From NCBI GenBank assembly GCA_949987705.1, contig CATLJY010000173.1:1-64000 (forward strand): 64,000 nt of DNA, read 5' to 3'. The position numbers and the translations under genes were made by a program. The notes under the pieces were generated by a model. The model saw only the letters and a program-made list of their open reading frames with translations. It had not been told where the DNA came from and searched no databases. Below are positions 1 through 11,048 of this stretch, one piece after another. The stretch is from Thereva unica (Eukaryota; Arthropoda; Insecta; Diptera; Therevidae). Positions within the stretch are counted from its first letter, which is position 1. Each line of letters begins with the position of its first letter.

Positions 1-905
1 GGGTATGATAAGTACAATACCATAAGCAATGTAGTATACTCAAAAAATAGTTTGATCCACCGAGGCCACCTCAAGAGGACGCATTACCATTTTCTTCACA
101 ACCGCCTCGACATGGGTATCAAATGAAAGGGTATGATAAGCAGAATACAATAAGCTATGTCTTTATATCCATGGCGGCCGTCTCAAGAGAGCGGACTACC
201 ATTTCTTCACCACCACCTCGACATAGGTATCAATTGAAAGGGTATCTTAAGTAGAAGACAATAAGCAATATAGTATACTCAATAACTGGTTAGATCCACG
301 GCGGTCATCTCAAGAGGGCGGAGTACCATTTTCTTCACAACCACCTCGACATGGGTATCAAATGAAAGGGTATGACAAGTAGAATACATTAAGCAATATA
401 GTATACTCAATAAATAGTTAGATCCACCGAGGCCACCTCAAGAGGACGCATTACCATTTTCTTCACAACCCCCACGACATGGGTATAAATTGAAAGGGTA
501 TGATAAGTAGAATACAATAAGCTATGTCTTTATATCCATGGCGGCCGTCTCAAGAGGGCGTACTACGATTTCTTCACAACCCCCTCGACATGAGTATCAA
601 ATGAAAGGGTATGATAAGTAGAATACAATAAGCTATGTCGTCAAAATCCATGGCGACCGTCTCAAGAAAGCAGATTACCTTTTCTTTACCACCCCCTCGA
701 ATTGGGTGTCAATTGAAAGGGTAACACAATTAGAATAGCATAAGCGATATAATATACTCAATATACTGTTTGATCCACGGCGGTCATCTCAAAAGGAGGG
801 CGAGCGGAAGAGGACGGATTACCATTTTCCTTACATACCCCTCGATAAGGGTATCAAATGAAAGGGAATGATAAATAGAACTTAATAAGCAATATAGAAT
901 ACTCA
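1..905. repeat. Tandem satellite, 128-bp and 111-bp unit variants
   Basis: Each unit opens with a GGGTATGATAAG-like motif and closes with ATGGGTATCAAATGAAA. Unit starts read at about 1, 129, 240, 368, 496, 607, 719 and 864. The units come in two forms. The long form (128 bp) carries GTAGTATACTCAATA followed by GATCCAC. The short form (111-112 bp) carries TATGTCTTTATATCCATGGCGG. The order is long, short, long, long, short, short, long, partial. The seventh unit is lengthened by a purine-rich insertion near 785-810. The window begins inside the array, so its true left end is not seen. I see no coding capacity. Confidence 0.9.
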
Positions 906-1110
906 ATATATCGTTACTAGTTATTCGACAAATTTTTACTCGCACTGTTGATGTCATTCGATGATTAGCAAAAAGTGTTCAAATAAATAATTAGTCGCAA
1001 CTATGGTGTATGATAGCGCTAGGTAACAAATATTAAAAAACATATGAAATGTAGTTCATAGTACAAATGTACAGCAAAATTTCAAATCACGAATTGACAT
1101 ACTTGTTACT
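906..1110. other. AT-rich spacer, nothing recognised
   Basis: This stretch joins the satellite to a dispersed repeat. It has no open frame of useful length, no tandem period and no inverted repeat that I could find. Confidence 0.5.
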
Positions 1111-1770
1111 ACTTTTGCCGATTGTGTAATTGTAATTTATTTCTAAAAATATCAAATATTCGTTGAAGTTAAAATATTTAGCTGTCTGTGGGTACATATC
1201 GGACCCATAAATACCTGTAAGGCAACAACATTTACGTGAAAACTTCCGTATCCTGGTAAAATTATAATTTTTATATTTTCTATATAATTAATATTGAATT
1301 TTTAGGTGAAAATACTACGATATATCTTGAGAAGATTATGAGAGTGAGGAGTATTGAGATTCGAAATTTTTAGGGGTAGCTGTTATATAATGTTTGTATA
1401 ATCATATTCATTTTTTTATAAAAAAAAATAAGTGAAATATTTGAATTCCGATACAATAATAATTTATAAGTTTCCAATAAATTCAATTTTTAAGTGAAAG
1501 CATTACGTAATTTCAGTTATATCGTGAGAAGATTTAAAAGTGCAGATATTTGAGAGATCTTATTTAATAAAAGTGAAGACTTTTGAGTTATCTTGCTCAA
1601 ATCCTGGTAAAGTAAGAAGTTATAAGTTTGCAGTTAATACATTCGTCTTTTTTAGGAATACATTCGCATTTTTTAGGTGGAAGCTGCTATATTCAGATAA
1701 AATGAGACGAGAAACATTAGTATCCAGGTACAACAATAATTTGTAAGTTTTCAATAAATAAAATTCTATT
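1110..1770. repeat. Dispersed composite repeat (R family), copy 1
   Basis: The first ~100 bp (to about 1216, ending ACATATCGGACCCATA) recurs almost unchanged at about 49300-49396. After it come degenerate units built from TTATAAGTTTCCAATAAAT, TTTTTAGGTGAAA, TTATATC(C/G)TGAGAAGATT and a TTTGAGATATCTTATT-like motif. Similar units follow the second copy of the head (49400-50003) and recur at 57861-58078. Small reading frames here (for example 1540-1746) are chance products of the repeat. Class is unknown; I see no terminal repeats or coding domains. Confidence 0.75.
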
Positions 1771-2310
1771 TTTAGGTACATTTCATTGTATCATGAATTT
1801 GGAAAACGAGAAACCCTGAGTGGTCAATGTAAAAATAGTTCGTACACTCAAAACATTCGTAAATCGGAAATGATTTCGGTAGCACCTGTTCTCATAATAC
1901 AACTGAAATTATTCGAACTGAAAAATAAAAAGTTTATTAAAATGAAGCAATGCGATATCAAAGCTGTCACTTCTGCAAAATTGCATATAGGATTAGTGCT
2001 ATATTCCATACAGGAACACTCGAACAAGGTCATTACATCAGCAGGTTGAAACAAAAATCGAGCTGGTTATGGATCAATGATTCCATAGTGCAGAAAAAAT
2101 CTTGGCCGAGAAACTCGAAAGGAGCTTATGTTTTTTTTTTTAAAGGCAATAATATTAATTTGAATTCCTGCATTTTGTTATTTTGTTATTACCTACTTAT
2201 AAAATAAATAAAAAAATATAATGAACAATTAAATATCTACATAATATTTCTTTATACAGAAGATTATTTATTTTTTATTTTAGAATGTATTAAAACAAAA
2301 AAGAGTGATA
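1771..2310. other. AT-rich spacer, no supported gene
   Basis: Short overlapping frames exist on both strands (about 60-90 codons) but they have no recognisable motif, are compositionally biased and overlap one another. I treat the segment as non-coding. Confidence 0.5.
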
Positions 2311-2316
2311 TATATG

Positions 2317-2535
2317 ATTAAACACGTGCATTTACGAACGATTCAAAGGAATAATTATACAACTGCCAATTTTTATTTAAAACACAATAAAGTATTATCA
2401 ACCGCGAAAAAGTTGGCTGGCGCGTTCGTTGTACACCTAGCACGAATCTTTGCTGTCCTTCGAAATGTAACAAATTTTATTAGAAACACTATAGACTGAG
2501 CCACACTGAATTCGTTCGTAAATGCACGTGTTTAA
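2317..2535. mobile_element. MITE-like element with ~25-bp inverted ends
   Basis: The left arm (2317-2345) reads ATTAAACACGTGCATTTACG and onwards. Its reverse complement ends the element at about 2508-2535. The ~160-bp centre has no coding potential beyond a 64-codon frame running across it. The flanks do not show an unambiguous target duplication, so the superfamily is open. Length, inverted ends and lack of a transposase fit a non-autonomous DNA element. Confidence 0.7.
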
Positions 2536-2539
2536 TTAT

Positions 2540-3540
2540 TTCATGCTATTAACGATTCATCTTGACTAATCCATATCACTTCTTTTTGTAATATGTAAGT
2601 GTGTTTTAAACTGTCCCAATAAATAATTTCCGCGCCCACGAACTTCTAATTCACATTTTTAATGTTTTTTTGGTGGAATAGCACTTTCCGTTTTAGAGAT
2701 ATTAGCCACAAACAAAATTTTCTGTTTTTAGGTGGTTTTTTAGGGGTAGCGTACAACCAATTTTCCGAAACTCTTTTTTAACATATTCTACTCACGAAAA
2801 ACTATATTTTTAGAAAAAATTTCGTCAGTTAACATTTAGTCTGACTATGACGACTAAACTATAATGAAATAACAAAAATAGCGTTTTGGTAAATGAATAT
2901 TTACAGCGTTCTGGTGGCACTTTGGTGAGGGGGAAATGTTCTGGCAATATTTTTTATAAATAGAGAATACAATCAAAAATAATCTCTTGAAAATTCATGA
3001 CTAATACTATAACAAAATTGAACTTTATTTCCTACATTTGAAATTTTAGGGTACTACATTCCGGTCACTGGGGGTTGCCAGAATTAGCTTTTATTGTTCA
3101 GCAGGTGTATAGGATTCAGGGTGGAAATTTTCATGACTAATGAAATGACAACTTAAAATACGTCGCTGGCTGGCTTTTCCAATTTAAAAGTAGACTTTCA
3201 TAAGTTACTAGCATAAAACCCGCGTGCCTTGCAACGCCTTTAAAAACTGTTTATTATGTGCAATGTTTTCCTTAAAAAAAACAAACAAAAAAGTCAGCTG
3301 TTATTATCCCTAAAAAGGGTTTATTATAGTGCATTTTTTTAATAAATATGGTAAACAAATTGCTGCGAATATCACCTCTGCTCAACAAATCTGCAAGTTT
3401 TGAAGCAGAGATTGGCATGTATATGTATGTCATCAAGAAAAGTGACATTTTAGGGTTTGACGAACGTTCGTTAAGTTTGTTCGCCTATTTACGTGGATGT
3501 AAGAAATTATGAAGCAATCATAAATGAATATTAAATAAAG
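2540..3540. other. AT-rich non-coding stretch
   Basis: No reading frame or structural RNA is recognised. Near 3195-3240 the words ACTAGCATAAAACCCGCG and TGCCTTGCAACGCC resemble the head of the repetitive element whose array and tail follow at 3541-7202, so the left end of that element may lie here. That link is an inference from arrangement only. Confidence 0.4.
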
Positions 3541-6500
3541 TGAATTCCGAGTCATTCATTTCTACGTGATTATAGGGATGCACTGTCAAAATTTTAGCCC
3601 TTCAGCTTCGGAGGTTTGGGTTAACCCCATTTCATCCCCTTTGGGGGTGCATTTCGAGTAATCGCCTCTTAGTGGATGTCCACGTCATTATAGGGATGCA
3701 CTGTCCAAATTTCAACACTGTAGCTCCAGTAGTTTGGTAACCCCATTTCACCCCTTTAGGGGATGAATTTCGAAAAATCGCTTCTTAGTAAATGTCCACT
3801 TCATTATAAATATGCACTGTCAAAATTTCAGCCGTTTAGCTCCAGCGGTTTGGCTTAACCCCATTTAACCCCCTCAGGGGATGAATTTCGAAAAATCGTT
3901 TCTTAATGGATGTCCACATCATTAAGGGGATGCACTGTTCAAAATTTCAGCCCTATAGCTCCAGCGGTTTGGGTAAACCCCATTTCACCCTCTTAGGGGA
4001 TAAATTTCGAAAAATTGCCTTATAGTAGATGTCCACTCCATTATAGGGATGCACTGTTAAAATTCCAGCCCTATAACTTTAGCGGTTTGGATAAACCCCA
4101 TTTCACCCCCTTAGGGGATGAATTTTGAAAAATCGCTTCTTAGTGGATGTTCACGCCATTATAGGGATGCACTGTCAAAATTTCAGCCCTATAGCTCCAG
4201 CGGTGTGGGTAAACCCCATTTCACCTCCTTAGGGGATAAATTTCGAAAAATCGCCTTATAGTGGATGTCCACGCCATTATAGGAATGCACTGTTAAAATT
4301 TCAGCCCTATAACTTTAGCGGTTTGGATAAAACCCATTTCACCCCCTTAGGGGATGCATTTTGAAAAATCGCTTCTTAGTGGATGTTCACGCCATTATAG
4401 GGATGCACTGTCCAAATTTCAGCCCTATAGCTCAAGCGGTGTGGGTAAACCCCATTTCACCCCCTTAGGGGATGAATTTCGAAAAATCGCTTCTTAGTGG
4501 ATGTCCACGCCGTTATAGGGATGCACTGTCAAAATTTCAGCCCTATAGCTTTAGCGGTTTGTAAAAACCCCATTTCACACCCTTAGGGGATGAATTTCGA
4601 AAAATCGCTCTTTAGTGGATGTCCACGTCATTATAGGGATGCACTGTTAAAATTTCAACCCTATAGCTCCAGCGGTTTGGATAAACCCTATTTCACCCGC
4701 TTAAGGGATGAATTTCGCAAAATCGCTTTATAGTGGATGTCCACTCCATTATAGGGATGCACTGTCCAAATTTCAGCCCTATAGCTTTAGCGGTTTGTAA
4801 AAACCCCATTTCACACCCTTAGGGGATGAATTTTGAAAAATCGCTTCTTAGTGGATGTTCACGCCATTATAGGGATGCACTGTCAAAATTTCAGGCCTAT
4901 AGCTCCAGCGGTGTGGGTAAACCCCATTTCACCCCCTTAGGGGATGAATTTCGAAAAATCGCTTCTTAGTGGATGTCCACGCCATTATAGGGATGCACTG
5001 TCAAAATTTCAGCCCGATAGCTTTAGCGGTTTGTAAAAACCCCATTTCACACCATTAGGGGATGAATTTCGAAAAATCGCTCTCTAGTGGATGTCCACGT
5101 CATTATAGGGATGCACTGTTAAAATTTCAACCCTATAGCTCCAGCGGTTTGGATAAACCCTATTTCACCCGCTTAAGGGATGAATTTCGAAAAATCGCTT
5201 TATAGTGGATATCCACGTCGTTATAGGGATGCCCTGTCAAAATTTCAGCCCTATAGCTTTAGCGGTTTGTACAAACCCCATTTCACACCCTTAGGGGATG
5301 AATTTTGAAAAATCGCTCTTTAGTGGATGTCCACGTCATTATAGCGATGCACTGTTAAAATTTCAACCCTATAGCTCCAGCGGTTTGGGTAAACCCTATT
5401 TCACCCGCTTAAGGGATGTATTTCGAAAAATCGCTTTATAGTGGATGTCCACTGCATTATAGGGATACACTGTCCAAATTTCAGCCCTATAGCTTTAGCG
5501 GTTTGTAAAAACCCCATTTCACACCTTAAGGGGATGAATTTCGAAAAATCGCTCTTTAGTGGATGTCCACGTCATTATAGAGATGCACTGTTAAAATTTC
5601 AACCCTATAGCTCCAGCGGTTTGGATAAACCCTATTTCACCCGCTTAAGGGATGAATTTCGAAAAATCGCTTTATAGTGGATGTCCACTCCATTATAGCG
5701 ATGCACTGTCCAAATTTCAGCCCTATAGCTTTAGCGGTTTGTAAAAACCCCATTTCACACCTTAAGGGGATGAATTTCGAAAAATCGCTCTTTAGTGGAT
5801 GTCCACGTCATTATAGGGATGCACTGTTAAAATTTCAACCCTATAGCTCCAGCGGTTTGGATAAACCCTATTTCACCCGTTTAAGGGATGAATTTCGAAA
5901 AATCGCTTTATAGTGGATGTCCACTCCATTATAGGGATGCACTGTCCGAATTTCAGCCCTATAGCTTTAGCGGTTTGTAAAAACCCTACTTCACACCCTT
6001 AGGGAATGAATTTCGAAAAATCGCTCTTTAGTGGATTACTGGATGTAAACGTCATTATAGGGATGCACTGTCAAAATTTCAGCCCTATAGCTTTAGCGGT
6101 TTGTAAAAACCCCATTTCACACCCTTACGGGATGAATTTCGAAAAATCGCTCTTTAGTGGATGTCCACGTCATTATAGGGATCCACTGTTAAAATTTCAA
6201 CCCTATAGCTCCGGCGGTTTGGATAAACCCACCCCCTTAAGGGATGAATTTCGAAAAATCGCTTTATAGTGAATGTCCACGCCATTATAGGGAGGCACTG
6301 TCAAAATTTCAGCCCTATAGCTTTAGCGGTTTGTAAAAACCCCATTTCACACCCTTAGGGGATGAATTTCAAAAAATCGCTCTTTAGTGGATGTCCACGT
6401 CATTATAGGGATCCACTGTCAAAATTTCAACCCTATAGCTCCAGCGGTTACAATAAACCCCATTTCACCCCCTTAAGGGATGAATTTCGAAAAATCGCTT

Positions 6501-6925
6501 TATAGTGGATGTCCACGCCATTATAGGGATGCACTGTCAAAATTTCAGCCCTATAGCTCCAGCGGTTTGGGTAAACCCCATTTCACCCCCTTAGTGGATG
6601 AATTTCGAAAAATCGCTTCTTAGCGGATGTCCACGCCATTATAGGGATGCACTGCTAAAATTTCAGCCCTATAGCTCCAACGGTTTGGATAAACCCCATT
6701 TCACCCCCTTAGGGGATGAATTTCGAAAAATCGCTTTATAGTGGATGTCCACTCCATTATAGAGATGCACTGTCCAAATTTCAGCCCTATAGCTCCAGCG
6801 GTTTGGGTAAACCCCATTTCACCCCCTTAGGGGATGAATTTCGAAAAATCGCTTTTTAGTGGATGTCCACGCCATTATAGGGATGCACTGTCAAAATTTC
6901 AGCCCTTTAGCTCCAGCGGTTTAGG
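3541..6925. repeat. Tandem array of about 29 units of ~118 bp, partly dimeric
   Basis: The phrase ATTATAGGGATGCACTGT recurs about every 118 bp from about 3570 to 6883 (I count 29 occurrences, some mutated). Each unit continues through AAAATTTCAGCCCTATAGCT, GCGGTTTGG, AACCCCATTTCACCC and GGGGATGAATTTCGAAAAAT. Between about 4500 and 6300 two unit types alternate: one with TTTAGCGGTTTGTAAAAACC and one with TCCAGCGGTTTGGATAAACC. This gives a 236-bp higher-order repeat. The near-identical 78-codon frames at 5441, 5677 and 6006 are by-products of the array, not genes. Confidence 0.95.
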
Positions 6926-7133
6926 TTGTGCGTTGTCTGTCAGTCAGTTACTTTTTATACAATAGAAAAAAAAGTAAAGATAAAAAATCCCCTTTCAACT
7001 TATTGAACCCCATTTCACTCCCTTAAACCCTTTTTTTCTCCATAAAAAGTAGCCATGTCCGTCTCCAAGGTCTAAACTATGTCTGTAGCAAATTTCATCA
7101 AAATCGGGTTAGTGGTTTAGGCGTGAAAGCGTA

Positions 7134-7166
<33 letters not shown>

Positions 7167-7202
7167 GTTACTTTCGCATTTATAATATTAGTAAGGATTA
7201 CA
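6926..7202. repeat. Tail of the tandem-array element with (CAGA)n
   Basis: The array passes into a unique tail. It contains the phrases ATGTCTGTAGCAAATTTCATC and AAATCGGGTTAGTGGTTTAG, then a (CAGA)n microsatellite at about 7136-7170, then GCATTTATAATATTAGTAAGG. This organisation (conserved tail, tetranucleotide run, terminal TAATATTAGTA) is one I associate with abundant non-autonomous insect repeats; the class cannot be fixed from sequence alone. Element I begins immediately to the right, at 7203. Confidence 0.6.
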
Positions 7203-7506
7203 TGTGGGAACTGCAATCCCGATAACAGTAATCTGTATCGTTATGGCGGTTATCAGTACTGGCATTCCGCCGCAGGACTCACTCAACCGTCGTCCAGCAA
7301 AGCGATAAGTGTACGGGAAAACGCTAAGCCGCAAAGCCGCATTATTTTTTCCTACTAATTTTTTTCTTTATTGTTGTGTTTTGGATATTAGAACTCTTTT
7401 GAACTCGGTTATTTTTTTTGTTTCTTTTTCTATTAAATTTGTGATTTTTTTTAATAAAGTTATTATGGATTATTGCTATTCCTTTTGTTTATTTATAAAA
7501 CCCACA
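7203..7506 (+). repeat. Element I 5' LTR
   Basis: 304 bp, TGTGGGAACT to AAAACCCACA, with a perfect 6-bp terminal inverted repeat. It is matched by 45846-46148. By eye there are about 13 substitutions and one indel, of which about 11 lie in the first 135 bp. The second half (from GCCGCATTATTTTTTCC) is nearly identical. A TTTAATAAAGTTATTA stretch near 7450 may supply the polyadenylation signal. Confidence 0.92.
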
Positions 7507-7512
7507 GAACAT

Positions 7513-7530
7513 TGGTGTCAGAAGTGGGAT
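7513..7530 (+). promoter_or_regulatory. Element I primer-binding site, tRNA-Leu type
   Basis: Six bases after the LTR the sequence TGGTGTCAGAAGTGGGAT is the complement of the CCA-bearing 3' end of a metazoan tRNA-Leu (acceptor/T-arm CCCACTTCTGACA). It would prime minus-strand DNA synthesis. The tRNA identity is from memory of conserved tRNA ends. Confidence 0.75.
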
Positions 7531-7867
7531 AGTGCTACAATTGTGAATTAAGACAATCACGTGTTAGGTGTTACAATTGTTTAACACAAAGGATTAATCG
7601 CCACACGTTGCAAGGGTTTGGATTGTTTGGATCTAATGCAGATATTTAAGGTCAGATCTTTCCATTTTATTATTTTGTATGAAATAACCTTTACTGAAAA
7701 CAAAAAATTTAACGGTGAAATATAATATGTTAAAGAAAAGACATTTGCGTCAGCACTTTTATTCTAACGGACAATTATTTTACGGATACTCATATTGTAA
7801 AGTGCAAAACGGTACTGTTATACTGTGCAAATATCGGAACTATTGTTTACAGTAATATACTCGCATT

Positions 7868-8008
7868 TTGCATAAGAAACTTATTGCTCGAATAGTTTCT
7901 TTTCTTTATATTGTGCGATGTATGGAGGAGCTTAGGAAATTAACCGCAAAACAGTTGCAGTCGTTATTAAAAAAGCGCGGCCTTTCGTATGGGTATAATG
8001 TAAAAGAG
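7868..8008 (+). pseudogene. Element I gag, N-terminal part (SAP-like)
   Basis: The frame runs through EELRKLTAKQLQSLLKKRGL (codons starting at about 7925), with the helix-turn-helix spacing of a SAP domain, a nucleic-acid-binding fold. Element II carries a similar module at the start of its own gag. The methionine at about 7919-7921 is the likelier start; the one at 7868 adds a hydrophobic leader that does not look gag-like. The frame is cut at 8008 by element II and the homologous continuation lies at 15198. The reading frame does not rejoin cleanly across the cut, so one small indel also exists. Confidence 0.6.
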
Positions 8009-8219
8009 TGTCACCACCATCTAGTCGACACCCTGCCGAACTACTCGGGACTCTACCAGACGCCGTCGGAATGAAGGGCGCCCCGTCGCGCGAAGAGACT
8101 AAGGAAGAAAAGGAGAGAGAGAACCAAGGGACTTTTTAGCACCGACCGTGGCCGAGTAAAGTACGCGCATTCTTTCTTTTGTTATACTATTTAATTTAAT
8201 AAGCATAAGGCTTCTGACA
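8009..8219 (+). repeat. Element II 5' LTR (internally deleted)
   Basis: 211 bp. It matches 14937-15197 through AATTTAATAAGCATAA, then lacks about 50 bp that the right copy has before the shared CTGACA end. Several single-base differences separate the copies. The LTR contains the open frame that in the 3' copy forms the end of pol. Confidence 0.85.
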
Positions 8220-8222
8220 ACT

Positions 8223-8234
8223 CAGAAGTGGGAT
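8223..8234 (+). promoter_or_regulatory. Element II primer-binding site remnant
   Basis: CAGAAGTGGGAT lies just after the LTR and equals the 3' part of the tRNA-Leu-type PBS seen intact in element I. The expected TGGTGT part is altered (AACT), so only part of the site survives. Confidence 0.5.
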
Positions 8235-8325
8235 ACGAAACGCTGAGTATCTGTAATATATGTGTAACAAAATCTAACCTCTCTTTTAAGGAAACGAATT
8301 TCATAATCATACGAAATCACCAGCG

Positions 8326-8547
8326 ATGCCTCTCGTGAAAATCAGTACTCTGAAGGTTATGCAATTAAAGAAGATTCTGAAATTGCACAACTTGCCAACG
8401 TCAGGAACTAAATCAGCTCTATTAAATAGAATTATAGATAATCTCGAAAGGGATGAAGTCGAAGAGGACGAAATGGTTAGTGAAGGGGAAAACTCCTCGG
8501 ACGAAATTAGCGAATTACGTGAAGAAATTAGCAAGCTGGGCAAATGA
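8326..8547 (+). CDS. Element II gag N-terminus, SAP-like domain
   Basis: A 73-codon frame with LKVMQLKKILKLHNLPTSGT at residues ~10-29, then KSALLNRI, then a strongly acidic stretch (about residues 45-68). The spacing of leucines, the Gly before K-A-L-L and the basic/hydrophobic alternation match the SAP fold, which binds DNA or RNA. In gag it presumably replaces or assists the usual nucleocapsid contact with the genome; that role is inference. The frame stops at 8547 and overlaps the next frame by four bases (ATGA-like), so gag appears split, probably by mutation. Confidence 0.65.
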   Translation: MPLVKISTLKVMQLKKILKLHNLPTSGTKSALLNRIIDNLERDEVEEDEMVSEGENSSDEISELREEISKLGK

Positions 8548-9640
8548 TAAAAGATGTGATAGGTGAAGTGAAATCTATTAAGATTCCGAGTAACACGTTA
8601 CCCATGTCATCTACAACTACCACGATTTCGCCATCGTCAAATAACGTGATACCGCCGTTAGGAGACTACCCCTTACAGCCAACAACAGACGACTTCCCGC
8701 CGTCGTCAACCATTAACAGCACGATTACATCCGCAAGTGTAAACAGGGCACCATCGGTCCAAAGCATAAACATGGTATTGCCGCCGTCCAGCAATGTTAC
8801 TCCGCCGGCCAGCAACGTTATTCCGGCGTCTACCTTTAACGTTAATCTTCCGTCAGCAACAACGAACACAATGCCACCGTTTATGTACTGGACACGCCGC
8901 CAACCGCTGTATCAACGATGTCAACAGGCACAATTTCATATATGCCCAACAATCAACCGCCGTCAACATTGATGCCCGCCATTCAGCATCAACCTACAAT
9001 TAACAGATACCCACCATCAACAAACGCTGTCTTCTATCAACAAAGAATTAATTCAACCGCCGCTGCGCAACGCTACTTACCATGTGTCACGGTTAATGAT
9101 ACCAATCATCCAACTCAGCTAATATTTCCGTCAACAGCTGCTACTAACTTCTCACGAGAAATTTCCGTTCGGGAGATCCTAGACATCCTCCCAGAATTTG
9201 ACCCGTCAAACGAACTGTCGTTATCGGCAGAAAGATTCATCGTTCGAATTAACGGATTGATTAACTCCTATCAATGGAATGAGCAGAATGTGCTAATCGC
9301 CGTTCAAGCAAAATTGAAAGGTCCGGCCAAGATATGGGCAGATTCAACAATCGAGGTTCATCGCACCTGGCATGACTTCTGTTCCGGCTTATGTCAAGAT
9401 TTTGGTGAAATTAGCAATGAAGCCGATATTCATATGAAGTTAATGAATTGCTCTAGACGTCAAGGCGAACGTGCCATCGAATATTTCCATCGCGCCCGCG
9501 CATTGGGAAACAAACATCAGATAAGCGATGCTGCTATCATTCGGTACATCAGCAACGGCCTTAAACATCCCGACCTGCAGAACGCATTGGCCAGTACGGA
9601 GTTCCAGTCAACGAATGAACTATGATGTGCTATCGAACGA
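8544..9640 (+). pseudogene. Element II gag, central capsid part
   Basis: The first part (8544-8972) is low-complexity and rich in Ser, Thr, Pro and Asn. The capsid-like portion continues from 8918 to 9625 in another frame. It contains a Gypsy-type core with the W-x-D...F...F-G-E-I pattern, then E-R-A-I-E-Y-F-H-R-A-R-A, then the R-Y-I-S-N-G-L motif. This resembles the retrotrans_gag family that assembles the cytoplasmic particle. At least one frameshift separates the two parts, and the frame ends at 9625, before the zinc knuckles. Confidence 0.75.
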
Positions 9641-9775
9641 TACCTAACAAACCGAGCGTCAATTCCATCAAGCACAGAGAAACGCCAAATATCAAGATCA
9701 CCGAAAATCGAAATAAAACTTTCTTATCAAAACTCACAAGTCCCATCACTTGGAAGGAAGGCTCCGAATGACAAA

Positions 9776-10066
9776 GTGGTGTGTTACAACTGTTTTGAAA
9801 CTGGTCACATGTCCACCAACTGCCCGAAACCTCCAAGACGATCTCGGTGCACGATCTGTTTTCGAACAAACCACACCGATGCAACATGTCCCGAGTCCAA
9901 GGGGAAACAATTGAGCAACGTGCGCAGAATTCTATCCGCAGCAGAAAAACCCGAAAACCGTCTAAAGACCATCTCTATCAATGGAAATAGAATAAATGCT
10001 TTCATTGATCCGGGAAGCGACAAATCTTTGATACGTCACACAAAATTACAACCATTTCAGAGATAG
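9776..10066 (+). pseudogene. Element II zinc knuckles and protease start
   Basis: Two CCHC knuckles are visible: C-Y-N-C-x4-H-x4-C and C-T-I-C-x4-H-x4-C. They are followed after about 45 residues by INAFIDPGSDKSLI. That segment aligns with the retropepsin active-site loop, which should read D-(S/T)-G; here the middle residue is proline (D-P-G). The substitution would be expected to damage the aspartic protease. The frame ends at 10066 and protease homology continues in another frame. Confidence 0.75.
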
Positions 10067-10116
10067 AACCAGCTGTCCTGTACGGGTTCGGGGGCGCCGA
10101 ATACCATTGCACCGCC

Positions 10117-11048
10117 GTGATATCCGCGTCGGTTGAAATAGATGAAAAAAAATCAATGGCCACACTCTTTGTCGTTGATGATGATATGCTGTCACACGAC
10201 GTGCTGCTGGGCAACGATTATGTGGATGACGACCGTTATCAGTTAGTGTTGGATCCAACAACATGTCGATTCGAATCAAAGGATAAAAGCAACATACGCA
10301 TAGGTTCCCAATTGCAACAGAACGAGGTTAACAAGCTGCTAACGATCATTAGTGAACACTCCGACTGTTTCAGCGAATCTCTCAGTCGCCTGGGAATATG
10401 TAATACGACAGCGATGACCATCAAACTGACATCAGATCAACCTGTCAACAAGAAGCCGTATCGTGCTCCATTCGCCAAGCGTGAGACAATTGACAACACC
10501 ATTAACGAACTTCTACTGCATGATATTATCCGCCCTAGCGTATCACCATACTCATCCCCGGTTGTGCTCGTCAAGAAGGAGAATAGAGAAGATCGCATGT
10601 GTGTCGACTACAGAGCATTAAACGCCATCACTGTTAAAATGCCTTTTCCTATGCCGACGGTCGAAGATATATTAGCCATGATTGCAGGGAATCGCTACTT
10701 TACAACACTGGATCTCATGTCTGGGTATTACCAAATCCCTATTAATGAAAACTCTAAACAATACACCGCTTTTATCACGCACCGAGGGCAATATGAATTC
10801 AATAGAATGCCTTTTGGGTTGGTGAACGCCCCAGACGTGTTCCAGACAATGATCACTCAGCTATTACAAAACACAGAAGGTCAAATCATCAGTTATGTCG
10901 ATGAAGTTATCATCCTAAGCTGCTCAATTGCCGAAGGTCTGAAGAGGCTGATCAAATTCCTAGAATTAGTACGACAGGCCGGGTTGACACTCCGTCCGAA
11001 TAAATTCACTTTCCTTGCTACTGAAGTTTCGTTCTTGGGTCACCAGGT
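10117..11048 (+). pseudogene. Element II protease end and reverse transcriptase
   Basis: Residues 1-60 complete the retropepsin (ending near L-L-G-N-D-Y). The RT follows with SPYSSPVVLVKKENREDRMC, the F-T-T-L-D-L-M-S-G-Y palm motif and the F-N-R-M-P-F-G-L motif. The catalytic box reads Y-V-D-E instead of Y-x-D-D, losing the second aspartate of the metal-binding pair. The frame then reaches F-L-G-H-Q-V and is broken at 11049 by a solo LTR; the RT thumb/connection region resumes at 12899. Non-functional by two independent lesions. Confidence 0.88.

Noticed and set aside
5441..6269. Three near-identical frames of 78-87 codons
   Set aside because: They are translations of the 118-bp tandem array, repeat with its 236-bp period and have no start or stop conservation beyond the repeat.
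3541..6925. CRISPR-like array
   Set aside because: Units are contiguous and ~118 bp with no alternating unique spacers; the sequence is clearly eukaryotic.
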